This document shows positions 56,615-64,000 of a DNA stretch of 64,000 nt, piece after piece. The position numbers were made by a program, and so were the translations under genes. This stretch comes from Luoshenia tenuis (lineage in GTDB: Bacteria > Bacillota > Clostridia > Christensenellales > GCA-900066905). The number at the start of each line of letters is the position of its first letter. Position 1 is the first letter of the stretch. The notes under the pieces were generated by a model, which saw only the letters and a list, made by a program, of their open reading frames with translations, did not search any database and was not told the DNA's origin. The stretch covers positions 186,001-250,000 of the forward strand of contig NZ_JACRSO010000004.1 in NCBI RefSeq assembly GCF_014384745.1. Direction: 5' to 3'.

Positions 56615-57910
56615 ATGAACAAACATCTCATCGTCATGAGTGTGGACGCCATGGTCTTTGAGGATCTTGAGACCCTGCGCACCCTGCCCAACTTTAAGCG
56701 GCTGATCGAGGGCGGCTCCCGGGTGGACAAGGTGCGCACCATCTACCCCACCCTCACCCATCCCATCCACGTGGCCATCATGACCGGGTGCTACGCCGGC
56801 AAGACCGGCATCCCCAATAACGACCGTTTTATCCCCGGGGATCTGAACAGCCCCTGGTACAACCGCTTAGACGAGGTGCAGGTGCCCACCCTGTTCCACG
56901 CCGCCAAGGCCGCGGGGCTGACCACCGCCGCCTGCCGCTGGCCGGTGACTGCCTGCGGGGAGGACGTGATCGACTACATCGTCCCCGAGGTGATGGACCT
57001 GGACCTGGACGAAAACGATTTGGAGGGCACCTACCGCAAATTGGGCAGCGGGCCCATTATGGAGGAGATCGTAAAGCCCAACCTGTGGCGCTTAAAGGGC
57101 AATGCCCACCCCCAGTCCGAGAATTTTTCCATCGCCTGCGCGGCGGACATCATCCGCCGCTACAAGCCCAATTTGCTGATGACCCACCCCTGCATGGTGG
57201 ATTCCACCCGCCACGCCACCGGCCTGTTTAACGGGCATGTGACCCAGGCCCTGGCCCTGACCGATGGCTGGCTGGGCCAGCTGATGGACGCGGTGCGGGC
57301 CGCCGGCATTGAGGACAGCACAGATTTTGTGGTGCTCAGCGACCATGGGCATCTGGAGATCACCCGCGCCGTTTGCCCCAACGTCTTTTTAGCGGACCAG
57401 GGATTGATCCGCACCGACGCGGCGGGCAACCTGACGGATTGGGACGCCTACATCAAATCCTGCGCGCTCTCGGCCCAGGTCTATTTGAAAGACCCGTCAG
57501 ACGCCGCCCTATACGATCGGGTCTACGCCCTGCTGGAGCGCATGGCCGATGAGGGCATCTACGGCTTTAGCCAGGTGTTGACCGCCCAGCAGGCCGATGC
57601 GCGCTACCACCTATCCGGGGACTTCTCCTTTGTGCTGGAGACCGACGGCTTTACCTCCTTCAGCGATGATTGGCGCCGCCCGGCCGTGCGCCCCTTGGAT
57701 ACCTCGGATTACCGCTATGGCCACTCCACCCACGGCCATATGCCCGAGAAAGGCCCCCAGCCGCCGCTGCTGTGCATGGGCCCCTCCTTCCGCCAGGGCG
57801 TGGTGCTGGAGACCGTGCCCATCGTGGACGAGGGCGCTACCTTTGCCAAGGTGCTGGGCCTAACGCTGCCCCAGGCGGACGGCAAGCCCATCGACGCGCT
57901 GCTGAAATAG
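56615..57910 (+). CDS. Alkaline phosphatase superfamily protein, nucleotide pyrophosphatase/phosphodiesterase type
   Basis: 431 residues. Two-metal hydrolase with metal ligands and nucleophile in the NPP order. VMSVDAM (Asp) comes first, then YPTLTHPIH (Thr nucleophile in the PTxTxP motif). CMVDSTRHATG (Asp, His), VLSDHGHLE (Asp-His) and HSTHGHMP (His) follow. NPP relatives cleave phosphodiester or pyrophosphate bonds of nucleotides, lipids or glycan phosphates. No signal peptide is seen, so it is probably cytoplasmic. The nucleophile is Thr, so it needs no formylglycine maturation by the radical SAM protein at 2.5 kb. Start: ATG at 56615 with GAAGGGG upstream. Confidence 0.9.
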   Translation: MNKHLIVMSVDAMVFEDLETLRTLPNFKRLIEGGSRVDKVRTIYPTLTHPIHVAIMTGCYAGKTGIPNNDRFIPGDLNSPWYNRLDEVQVPTLFHAAKAAGLTTAACRWPVTACGEDVIDYIVPEVMDLDLDENDLEGTYRKLGSGPIMEEIVKPNLWRLKGNAHPQSENFSIACAADIIRRYKPNLLMTHPCMVDSTRHATGLFNGHVTQALALTDGWLGQLMDAVRAAGIEDSTDFVVLSDHGHLEITRAVCPNVFLADQGLIRTDAAGNLTDWDAYIKSCALSAQVYLKDPSDAALYDRVYALLERMADEGIYGFSQVLTAQQADARYHLSGDFSFVLETDGFTSFSDDWRRPAVRPLDTSDYRYGHSTHGHMPEKGPQPPLLCMGPSFRQGVVLETVPIVDEGATFAKVLGLTLPQADGKPIDALLK

Positions 57911-57941
57911 CACTTTTCTGCGTTCAACCACGCATACAGTC

Positions 57942-57983
57942 CGGCCCTTATCCCCTATATTTTGGGGGATAAGGGCCTTTTCC
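57942..57983 (+). terminator. Terminator of the phosphodiesterase gene
   Basis: GGCCCTTATCCCC / GGGGATAAGGGCC, then TTTT. Confidence 0.9.
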
Positions 57984-58146
57984 ATGTTTAAAATAGCACT
58001 TTTCTGCGCTTTATAGTCCTCCGCCCCGCGCCCGACCGCCCTGGAAATTCTGCATTCTAACACGCGGTTCTTTTTTGTTCTGCCCTGCCGCAGCAGCGCT
58101 TGCTATCAGGCTGCCGGCTCGTTCTCTTTATATCTCCCCTTAAAAG

Positions 58147-58175
58147 TTGACAGAATTTTTACACTTTGCTATGAT
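58147..58175 (+). promoter_or_regulatory. Sigma-A promoter of the MFS permease gene
   Basis: TTGACA (58147-58152), 17 bp, TATGAT (58170-58175). It leaves a leader of about 130 bases with G+C-rich hairpins (GCGGCGGGC/GCCCGC near 58270) but no riboswitch core that I recognise. Confidence 0.75.
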
Positions 58176-58314
58176 AAAGCACGGATGCTTTTTATGGCTT
58201 GTTTATAAACAGGAGTTATTTTAGGCGCCGCGCCGCGACTTTCCGGTCCCGGGCGACAGGACGATTGCGCGGCGGGCTTGGCCTGCCCGCGAATGGGTGG
58301 GGGAAATTTGCACC

Positions 58315-59562
58315 ATGGATGACACCAAGCGTAGACTGACCCGGCAATTCATCATTTTTCAACTGATCGCCTTCGGCTCCTTCGCGCCGATGAACTACTA
58401 CAACGTATTTTTAAAGGAGATCGGCTTTTCCAGCCAGCAGATCGGCCTGTGGGCCTCCATCGGCGGGGTGATCGCCATGGTCACCCTGCCCATCTGGGGC
58501 ATTATTTCCGATAAGATCCGTTCGCCCAAAAAGACCTATCTGATCAGCATGGTGGTCTATGCGGCCATCTTCGCGCTGATGCCCACCGCAGGGCGGATGC
58601 TGGCCCTTTCCAGCCTGCCGCTGTACGCGCTGATCGTGCTGTACTATCTGGTCAAGCAGCCCACCCACTCCCTCCAGGACGCCTGGTTTGTCTCCACGCT
58701 GAGCGCCCGCGGGGTCAACTACTCGGTCACCCGGCTGTGGGGCTCCGCAGGCTTTGCGGTGGTCTCGCTGGGCATCGGCATGGTGGTGGATTTTACCGGG
58801 ATCGATGCGGTGTTCTACCTGGCGCCGCTGCTGATCCTTCCGCTGACGATCCTGTGCCTGCGCTTTCGGGAGGAGGATTACAACACCCCGGAATACCGCG
58901 CCTTAGAGCAGGCCGAGCGGGAAAAACAAAAGGCGCAGACCGTCAAACTGCAGCCTTGGAAGCTATTTAAAAATTACTATTTCGTCACCGCTTTTATCAT
59001 GACCATCGTGCTGTCCATCTACACGGCCATTACCGGCAGCTTCTACGCCTATATTCTGGAGCACGCCGGGGTCTCGGCGGAAAAGTACGGGCTGATCAGC
59101 GGCTACGGCGCCTTTGTGCAGGTGGCCTGCATGCTGTTTGTCAACCGTTACTGCCGCCGGGCCAGCCTGCCCAAGCTGCTGATCGCCGCCGGCATCTTCG
59201 CCGTGGCGGAAAACGTGTTGTACGCGGTGGCCTCCAACCTGTTTATGATGTTTATCGCCGGCACGGTATGGGGCATCTCCATGGGCATCAACGTCACAGC
59301 CCTGCCCACCTACATCTACAGCCTGGTGCCCCGGGAATACGCCGCCACCGCCCAGACCTTTAACGGTACGGTGATCATGGTGCTGGCCATCGTGGGCAAC
59401 CTGGCCGGTGGATACCTGATCGCCAGCATCGGCATCGTACAATACAACTTCGGCGTGGCTGCGTTACAGGCCGTGCTCACCCTCTTGTTCGCGCTGAGCA
59501 TCCCCTTTGGGCGCAAGGTGCTCAAGATCCCCGCGCCGGACAGCGTGGTCAACGCCCAGTAG
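58315..59562 (+). CDS. MFS transporter (MFS_1-like, LacY/NupG-related group)
   Basis: 415 residues, twelve hydrophobic segments with a charged central loop (YNTPEYRALEQAEREKQKAQTVKLQPW). The first half has FGSFAPMNYYNVFLKEIGFSSQQIGLWASIGGVIAMVTLPIWGIISDKIRSPKK, recognised by QIG-type helix 2 and the D-K-x-R-S-x-K loop of the MFS. The second half has LVPREYAATAQTFNGTVIMVLAIVGNLAGGYL, like the nucleoside/oligosaccharide:H+ symporter group. Start choice: ATG at 58315 after GGGTGGGGG; a GTG 18 bases upstream is possible. Substrate unknown, probably a sugar or nucleoside. Own promoter and terminator. Confidence 0.9.
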   Translation: MDDTKRRLTRQFIIFQLIAFGSFAPMNYYNVFLKEIGFSSQQIGLWASIGGVIAMVTLPIWGIISDKIRSPKKTYLISMVVYAAIFALMPTAGRMLALSSLPLYALIVLYYLVKQPTHSLQDAWFVSTLSARGVNYSVTRLWGSAGFAVVSLGIGMVVDFTGIDAVFYLAPLLILPLTILCLRFREEDYNTPEYRALEQAEREKQKAQTVKLQPWKLFKNYYFVTAFIMTIVLSIYTAITGSFYAYILEHAGVSAEKYGLISGYGAFVQVACMLFVNRYCRRASLPKLLIAAGIFAVAENVLYAVASNLFMMFIAGTVWGISMGINVTALPTYIYSLVPREYAATAQTFNGTVIMVLAIVGNLAGGYLIASIGIVQYNFGVAALQAVLTLLFALSIPFGRKVLKIPAPDSVVNAQ

Positions 59563-59575
59563 CTTACCATTTGTC

Positions 59576-59609
59576 AAAAAGCCCCGGCTTTCCGTCTGGG
59601 GCTTTTGCT
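59576..59609 (+). terminator. Terminator of the MFS gene
   Basis: AAAAGCCCC / GGGGCTTTT with a GGC/GTC inner pair. Confidence 0.85.
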
Positions 59610-59833
59610 TTCCCGGATAACGGCCATTTCAGGGACTTATCCCCCACTTTGGTTGGGTTTCTGGCAAAAAATGGCGCTGCGCGTCCCATATTTTTACGAA
59701 AAGCGCGCAAAGTTTTACCGTCTGGTAATAAAATGTAACAACTTTGTTACGTATACGTTTTATAATCAGGTTAATCCCACGATGGGATAGTATCGTAAAA
59801 GCCCGCCCAAGCGCGGCGGCAGAGGAAATGAAC

Positions 59834-60685
59834 ATGAAAAAATATAGCAGCAAAATTTTTTGCCTATTCCTATTGTGTGCGCTGGCCGCCGTAGCCTGCA
59901 CATCGGTGGATGGCGGGGTCCGTTCCTCTCCCTTGCCTACCGGCGGTGTACCGGCCACGGCTACGCCGGCAGAACCTGAGGCGGCCCCGTCGCCCTGCGC
60001 CAGTCCCTCTCCTCAAAACACCCCGGCGATCACCCCGCCGGCCACGGCCACGCCCGCCGCAAGCCCGCAGGCCGCCCAAACCAACGGCCAGGACATGGCG
60101 CCGGCATACAGCGTGTCCACCCGCTCTGTCAAGCGGGACGGTATCTCCGTAACCTATCCCCAGGTCGAGGGATTGGCAAACGCCGCGGCGCAGCAGGCCA
60201 TTAATGATACGATCGATAAAACGGTGCAGCAGGCCATCGCCGATATGGGCAAGGAGGATACCTATTCCCTGAACTTTGAGGTGATGACCCAGGACGAACA
60301 GATCCTCAGCCTGGTGATGAAGGGCGGGTTGTATTATCAGGGTTCGGCCCACCCCACCTCCTTTGCCTATACCTATAACTTTGACCTGGCCACCGGCCAG
60401 AGCCGCAGCCTGATGGCGGGGCGGGACCCGGCCTACATCGCCCAGGCCGTGCAGGCCGGGAAGATCACCATCCTGAATGGGGATGACGAAATGAAGGGCT
60501 ATGTGGTGGAATACCTCACGCAGGTGCTGGACCCCGAGATTCTGGGCGCCGCCATGGCCCAGGCCGATAACGGCTCGGCCGACGGGGTGATGACCTTTGA
60601 AAAGGACGGGCAGCTCTGCCTGGTGCTGCCGGTCACCCACGCCCTGGGAGATTACTGCCTGGCGCGGGTCGATGGGGTGCAGTAG
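59834..60685 (+). CDS. Lipoprotein with DUF3298/DUF4163-type domain
   Basis: 283 residues. The signal peptide ends in a lipobox (AVAC, about residues 17-20). A Pro/Ala/Ser/Thr linker (about 30-90) follows, then a globular domain beginning ISVTYPQVEGLANAAAQQAINDTI and containing SLVMKGGLYYQGSAHPTSFAYTYNFDLATGQ. This is the pattern of DUF4163 plus DUF3298, found in RsiV anti-sigma ectodomains (which bind lysozyme) and in PdaC. Start choice: ATG at 59834 with AGAGGA seven bases upstream; an ATG six bases earlier is too close. The next gene (amidase) starts two bases after its stop, so the two are cotranscribed and likely act on the cell wall together. Confidence 0.88.
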   Translation: MKKYSSKIFCLFLLCALAAVACTSVDGGVRSSPLPTGGVPATATPAEPEAAPSPCASPSPQNTPAITPPATATPAASPQAAQTNGQDMAPAYSVSTRSVKRDGISVTYPQVEGLANAAAQQAINDTIDKTVQQAIADMGKEDTYSLNFEVMTQDEQILSLVMKGGLYYQGSAHPTSFAYTYNFDLATGQSRSLMAGRDPAYIAQAVQAGKITILNGDDEMKGYVVEYLTQVLDPEILGAAMAQADNGSADGVMTFEKDGQLCLVLPVTHALGDYCLARVDGVQ

Positions 60686-60687
60686 CG

Positions 60688-61356
60688 ATGGGCCGGTATA
60701 GTTTTAAAAACCCCAAAGCGCGCCGCAGCTTTATCCTGGGCATACTGGCGCTGGTCCTGATCGCAGGCTTAGCCATGGGCGCCGTGCTGCTGCCCCGGGC
60801 CTGCGGCTCCTCCAAGGCTACCTCCCCCTCCGGGCAGGGCACCGGGGATGTGGGCGAGCAGGCGTACGGCGTGGCCATCCACACTGCGCTGGTGAAAAAG
60901 GGGCTGCCCGGCCGGCCGGGCAAAGCGCGCCAGGTCAAGTACATCGTCATCCACGAAACGGCCAATACCGCCGCCGGGGCGGACGCCAAAAGCCACGCGG
61001 ATTTTTTGTGCTCCGGCGGGGAGGGGACTACCTCCTGGCATTACACCGTGGATCAGGATGAGATCTACCACCACATCCCGGATGACGAGGTCGCCTACCA
61101 TGCCAGCACGGCGGAGGGCAACCAGTACGGCATCGGCGTGGAGCTGTGCGTCAATAGCGACGGCAACTTTGAAAAGACCTTTGATAACGCCGCCAAACTT
61201 ACCGCCAAACTGCTGCGCGCCCACGGGCTGGAGATCTCCGCCGTGCGCCAGCACGCGGATTTTACCGATAAAAACTGCCCCATGACCATCCGGGACGCCG
61301 GCCGCTGGCAGGAGTTTTTAACCCGGGTCCAGTCCTATCTGGATCAGGCGGAGTAA
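60688..61356 (+). CDS. Membrane-anchored N-acetylmuramoyl-L-alanine amidase (amidase_2)
   Basis: 222 residues. An N-terminal transmembrane helix (about 14-35) is followed by a short linker and an amidase_2 domain of the CwlA type: YIVIHETANTAAGADAKSHADFL (first zinc His), SWHYTVDQDEIYHHIPDDEVAYHAS, IGVELCVNSDG, and RQHADFTDKNCP (second His and the Cys used as third ligand in this group). It hydrolyses the bond between muramic acid and the stem peptide, outside the membrane. It is translated from the same mRNA as the DUF3298 lipoprotein, two bases downstream. A terminator follows. Confidence 0.93.
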   Translation: MGRYSFKNPKARRSFILGILALVLIAGLAMGAVLLPRACGSSKATSPSGQGTGDVGEQAYGVAIHTALVKKGLPGRPGKARQVKYIVIHETANTAAGADAKSHADFLCSGGEGTTSWHYTVDQDEIYHHIPDDEVAYHASTAEGNQYGIGVELCVNSDGNFEKTFDNAAKLTAKLLRAHGLEISAVRQHADFTDKNCPMTIRDAGRWQEFLTRVQSYLDQAE

Positions 61357-61389
61357 GGTCCGCGGGCATTTTATCCCATGGCGTTTACA

Positions 61390-61417
61390 GCGCCCGGCCC
61401 AGCCGGGCGCTTTTTTC
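61390..61417 (+). terminator. Terminator of the lipoprotein-amidase operon
   Basis: GCGCCCGGC / GCCGGGCGC, three-base loop, then six T. Confidence 0.92.
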
Positions 61418-61669
61418 CGCCCTTAGGCCGCAGCCGCTTTTCTCCGCCGCTCTGCAGCCGCGGCAAGCCATCGCACGCAACCGTCCTTTTTCATTGCGGC
61501 GCAGCCAGCGCGATGTTGGCGGGAACACAAAATCCCTGGCCCGTGCGTCCGCGGACGCCTTACCATTTATTTCTAACCCTCATGCTTTCATCACTTGTGC
61601 CGCAGCGCGGGGGAACGGTATAATATTTCCATACTTTTATTTCCATACTTTTGCGCGAGAAGAGCGATT

Positions 61670-61930
61670 TTAAATCCCGTCATTCCGAGTTACAGGCGCG
61701 GAATCTCAGGGTGTTCTCCTGGTTTCGCCTGCACCGCGCAGCCCAGGTCAAGCGTCGCTTTCCTGCCCGTACACGATATTCTTCGCCCGGCCTTGCGGCC
61801 TTCCTCTGAATGACAGGGCTATCGCCCTTTTAGCCGCTCCTGACTTTTGAGCGGTTCAAAACGTCTGCCGCCCGCCATGAGTGTTATTCCTGCCCCAAGC
61901 CGACCTCCCTCTGAATGACAACGTAGTAAG
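61670..61930. repeat. TGTCATTCCGAG repeat unit with inverted end
   Basis: Left end CGTCATTCCGAG at 61679; right ends TGAATGACAGGG at 61808 and TGAATGACAACG at 61914. The unit is very like the one at 45778-46020, including GAATGACAACG followed by a run of GTATTAAAG. Bases 61418-61669 hold nothing recognisable. Confidence 0.8.
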
Positions 61931-62027
61931 TATTAAAGTATACTTTTCTCATCGGCTTTACTTGCACCATTCAAAAATGATACCGGCGTCATCCGCCTCC
62001 CCGTACCGGAGAAAGAAGGTATATCCC

Positions 62028-63329
62028 ATGAAAAAAAGTACCCGCTCCTTCGCCGCGCTGCCCATGGCGCTTGTACTGCTCTGCCCGCCTGTCTGCATCG
62101 CCCAGGCGCAGGGAACGTTTGCCGCCCCGGGCCCGCAGCCCGAGCAGGGGCTGCTGCTCTGCGCCCTGGCGCTGGGGTTGGCTGGCCTTGCCGCCGCCAT
62201 CGCCCTTTTAGTCCTTTTATTGCGCCGCCACCGCCAAAGGTTAGAGGGTAACTTGACAAAGCCCCGCCGGGTTCTTCCCATCTGCATGGCCGTATTCGGC
62301 GTGCTCTCCCTGGCCGCGGGCGGGATAATAGCTGTAAACGTCCTGCCCCGCGCACAGGCCTATGAGGGGGCGATAAACGCCTTAGCACACAGGGAGCTGG
62401 ATTTATGCGAACAGCAGCTAGCCCAGCTGCCGGAAGATTATGCGGATACGCCGCAAATGCGCAGCTATGTCGCCGCCCTGCGCCTGCAGCAGGGGGAGGA
62501 TTTCCAGCAGGCTGCCACCCTGTTTGATTCGCTGGGCGCCTATCGAGATGCAAAAGACCAGGCTATCCAATGCCGCGTAGATCGGGCCTGGCAGCTGCTG
62601 AACGGCGAAAAATTCGACGAGGCCAAAAGCGTCTTTATCGCACTGCAAGAGGAGGGTGCGCCCGGCGTGGAGGATTGCGACAAGGAGGCTGACCTGCGCA
62701 AAGCGCAATCCCTGCAAAAAGCGTTTAAAGAATCCGGCAACGTGGAAACGGGCGTTCAAGCATTGGAACTGTTTAAAGCCCTGAAGCAGGCGGGGTATGC
62801 GCCCGCGGACAATGCGCTCTACGAATTTCGCGACCTGGCCTATTATTTGGGGTTAGACGTTTTAGACGGGGAATATCCTAAGTGGGATTGGGAGGATGCC
62901 TATGCGTTTTTCCAGCTTTCCGACAACCTATACGACAGCCACCAATATCTGCATATGTTGGATCTTTTGGCCGATCCGAACCTGACCGATCGGGAAAAAT
63001 GCGACATTCTGGTGTCGGATTATTGGTCCAACCACCGCATGCAGGAATTGCTTTTTGAGAGCGACTGGTTCTACTACTATCTTGATGGCGAATGGAAAAA
63101 CGAGGATGGCGCTTACTTTTATTTTGAGAATTTAGATGGCGATGATTGCATCCTGGAGCAAAATATAGTGGATACGCAAAGGTTCGATGAGCTGATACTC
63201 ACCGGCTATCGCTGCTATGGCGATAAAAAGCTGCTCTTTATGGTAATCCGCAGCATGATTAATCCCAATGAGATGACGATACTCGATTACACCACCGGCG
63301 AGCAGACCACCCTCACCCGCCAGCGTTAG
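62028..63329 (+). CDS. Membrane protein with TPR/Sel1-like helical repeats
   Basis: 433 residues. The signal peptide (MKKSTRSFAALPMALVLLCP...AQA) is followed by two transmembrane helices (LLLCALALGLAGLAAAIALLVLLL, about 42-65, and ICMAVFGVLSLAAGGIIAVN, about 84-103). The rest is a soluble helical array: AINALAHRELDLCEQQLAQLPEDYADTPQM, QAATLFDSLGAYRDAKDQAIQCRVDRAWQLLNGEKFDEAKSVFIAL. Paired helices with a GxYRDAKDQ-type turn are the pattern of TPR-like repeats common in Firmicutes surface proteins. The C-terminal 130 residues (WFYYYLDGEWKNEDGAYFYFENL) look like a small beta domain. GAAGGT lies nine bases before the ATG. Function unknown. Confidence 0.82.
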   Translation: MKKSTRSFAALPMALVLLCPPVCIAQAQGTFAAPGPQPEQGLLLCALALGLAGLAAAIALLVLLLRRHRQRLEGNLTKPRRVLPICMAVFGVLSLAAGGIIAVNVLPRAQAYEGAINALAHRELDLCEQQLAQLPEDYADTPQMRSYVAALRLQQGEDFQQAATLFDSLGAYRDAKDQAIQCRVDRAWQLLNGEKFDEAKSVFIALQEEGAPGVEDCDKEADLRKAQSLQKAFKESGNVETGVQALELFKALKQAGYAPADNALYEFRDLAYYLGLDVLDGEYPKWDWEDAYAFFQLSDNLYDSHQYLHMLDLLADPNLTDREKCDILVSDYWSNHRMQELLFESDWFYYYLDGEWKNEDGAYFYFENLDGDDCILEQNIVDTQRFDELILTGYRCYGDKKLLFMVIRSMINPNEMTILDYTTGEQTTLTRQR

Positions 63330-63349
63330 CGCGCCCTTTTAGTAAGGCA

Positions 63350-63384
63350 AAAGCCTTCCAGATCAAGTTCTGGAAGGCTTTTAT
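63350..63384. terminator. Bidirectional terminator
   Basis: AAAAGCCTTCCAGA / TCTGGAAGGCTTTT, a near-perfect stem between convergent genes. Confidence 0.92.
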
Positions 63385-63407
63385 ACTGGTCTGTTCCCTT
63401 TTCGCTT

Positions 63408-63896
63408 TTACAGCAGGTCGATCTTGCTAAAGTCGATATCCCCGTTTTCGTCCAGCAGCCCGTCGTCTACATGGATGCACTCGATCTTGCCGATGAACAT
63501 CTCGTGCGAGCCGGTCATGATGGAGTCCACCACCGTGCACTCCGCGTTCACTGGGCAGTCCGTCAGGATGGGCGCGTTCACCTTTTCGCCCTGTGCGGTC
63601 TTGATGTTCATCTTGGCCAGCTTATCCCCGTCCCGGCGGCTCTCGCTGCCCAGATAGTCAAATTCCTTCTGGTAATCCTTGCCCACAAGGTTGAGCACGA
63701 AGCATCCGGTCTCCTTGATCATGTGATACGAATACCGGCTGGGCACGATGCCCACCATCACCATGGGCGGGTCAAAGCTGCAGTTGCCACAGTAGGCCAC
63801 GGCCAGGGCGTTATCCTCCCCGTTTTTGCCGCGGCAGGAAATCAGCACCTTCGGCATGGGCTGCAGGCAGCTTTTGATATTGGCATTTTTCTTCAT
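63408..63896 (-). CDS. Flavin reductase family protein
   Basis: 162 residues. FMN-binding split barrel of the flavin reductase-like (DIM6/NTAB) group: VLISCRGKNGEDNALAVAYCGNCSFDPPMVMVGIVPSRYSYHMIKETGCFVLN is the hallmark region (DPPMVMVGI, YSYHMIKETG). A C-terminal CPVNAECTVVDSIMTGSHEMFIGKIECIHVDDGLL has the conserved GSHEMFIGKI. These proteins carry electrons between NAD(P)H or ferredoxin and flavin acceptors in anaerobes. AAAGGAAG precedes the ATG. A gene fragment on the same strand lies 50 bases upstream, so an operon is possible. Confidence 0.92.
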   Translation of the reverse strand: MKKNANIKSCLQPMPKVLISCRGKNGEDNALAVAYCGNCSFDPPMVMVGIVPSRYSYHMIKETGCFVLNLVGKDYQKEFDYLGSESRRDGDKLAKMNIKTAQGEKVNAPILTDCPVNAECTVVDSIMTGSHEMFIGKIECIHVDDGLLDENGDIDFSKIDLL

Positions 63897-63945
63897 TTCT
63901 TATGCGCTTCCTTTCCTCTTTCTCTATCCTGTCGGCGTCGCCCGC

Positions 63946-64000
63946 TTAATAACTCTTGGCAAAGTAAATCTCGTACTTGGCGGGCTTGCCGCAGTGCACG
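63946..64000 (-). CDS. C-terminal end of a gene cut by the window edge
   Basis: A minus-strand frame enters from the right edge and ends VHCGKPAKYEIYFAKSY with TAA at 63948-63946. Only 17 residues are visible, too few to identify. Its closeness (50 bases) and orientation suggest it is the upstream partner of the flavin reductase gene. Confidence 0.45.
   Translation of the reverse strand, partial: VHCGKPAKYEIYFAKSY

Noticed and set aside
56615..57910. Sulfatase substrate for the radical SAM enzyme at 2.5 kb
   Set aside because: The nucleophile motif is PTLTHP with Thr, typical of phosphodiesterases; no C/S-x-P/A-x-R motif is seen.
58180..58314. Riboswitch in the leader of the MFS gene
   Set aside because: Hairpins are present but no conserved riboswitch core could be recognised.

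Overview
The window comes from a G+C-rich, anaerobic, very probably spore-forming member of the Clostridia (Firmicutes). The evidence is the mix of 4Fe-4S aldo/keto reductases, a flavodoxin/ferredoxin fusion, a radical-SAM sulfatase-maturase relative, lipobox proteins, strong Shine-Dalgarno sequences (AGGAGG type) and two BclA-like collagen proteins. Both collagen genes sit behind promoters that fit the mother-cell sigma-K consensus. No rRNA, origin, conjugation or cas genes are visible.

Layout. 1-7.8 kb: the 3' end of an iron alcohol dehydrogenase, then mrp, a lone anaerobic sulfatase-maturase-like radical SAM gene and mnmA, separated by long gene-free blocks of nested intergenic repeats. 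7.8-17.1 kb: two collagen-like spore-surface genes flanking a lipoprotein-type ABC binding protein, whose 3' end is duplicated 1.5 kb away, then typA and degV. 17.9-24.9 kb: ogt plus a methyltransferase opposite an AraC regulator, an anion permease, a MATE pump, a second AraC regulator and an A+T-rich zinc-ribbon gene. 25-31.4 kb: an IS200 element, nhaC, a 12-repeat orphan CRISPR array of type I-C character, tRNA-Thr and a second MATE pump. 31.6-33.3 kb: a LexA/CI-like repressor divergent from a three-gene mini-operon ending in a holin-like protein, with four direct operator copies between them.

34.3-39.1 kb: a 4.66-kb integrative element inserted in the 3' end of tRNA-Val(CAC). It is bounded by a 24-bp direct repeat. 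It carries a lambda-like switch, an XRE repressor, an unusual ImmA-transmembrane-zinc-binding fusion, a 55-residue ORF, rhuM and a tyrosine integrase. This is the most interesting unit of the window.

39.7-64 kb: chromosomal cargo arranged as small regulator-plus-target modules. These are MarR with MATE, MerR with a divergent ferredoxin-type aldo/keto reductase, a second MerR with a second such reductase, and MerR with a DUF4097 lipoprotein. All three MerR targets use the 19-bp spacer typical of MerR promoters. They are followed by a lipase, a GNAT enzyme, a 34-residue membrane peptide behind a metal-box-like palindrome, a phosphodiesterase, an MFS permease, an envelope pair (DUF3298 lipoprotein plus amidase) and a flavin reductase.

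Intergenic DNA is dominated by two repeat families. One has TGTCATTCCGAGC ends in inverted pairs. The other is a double hairpin built on CCTCCCTC/GAGGGAGG. They are nested in each other and expanded in tandem (89, 93, 151, 261 and 268 bp periods). Most long open frames in these blocks, and those antisense to the collagen genes, are composition artefacts.
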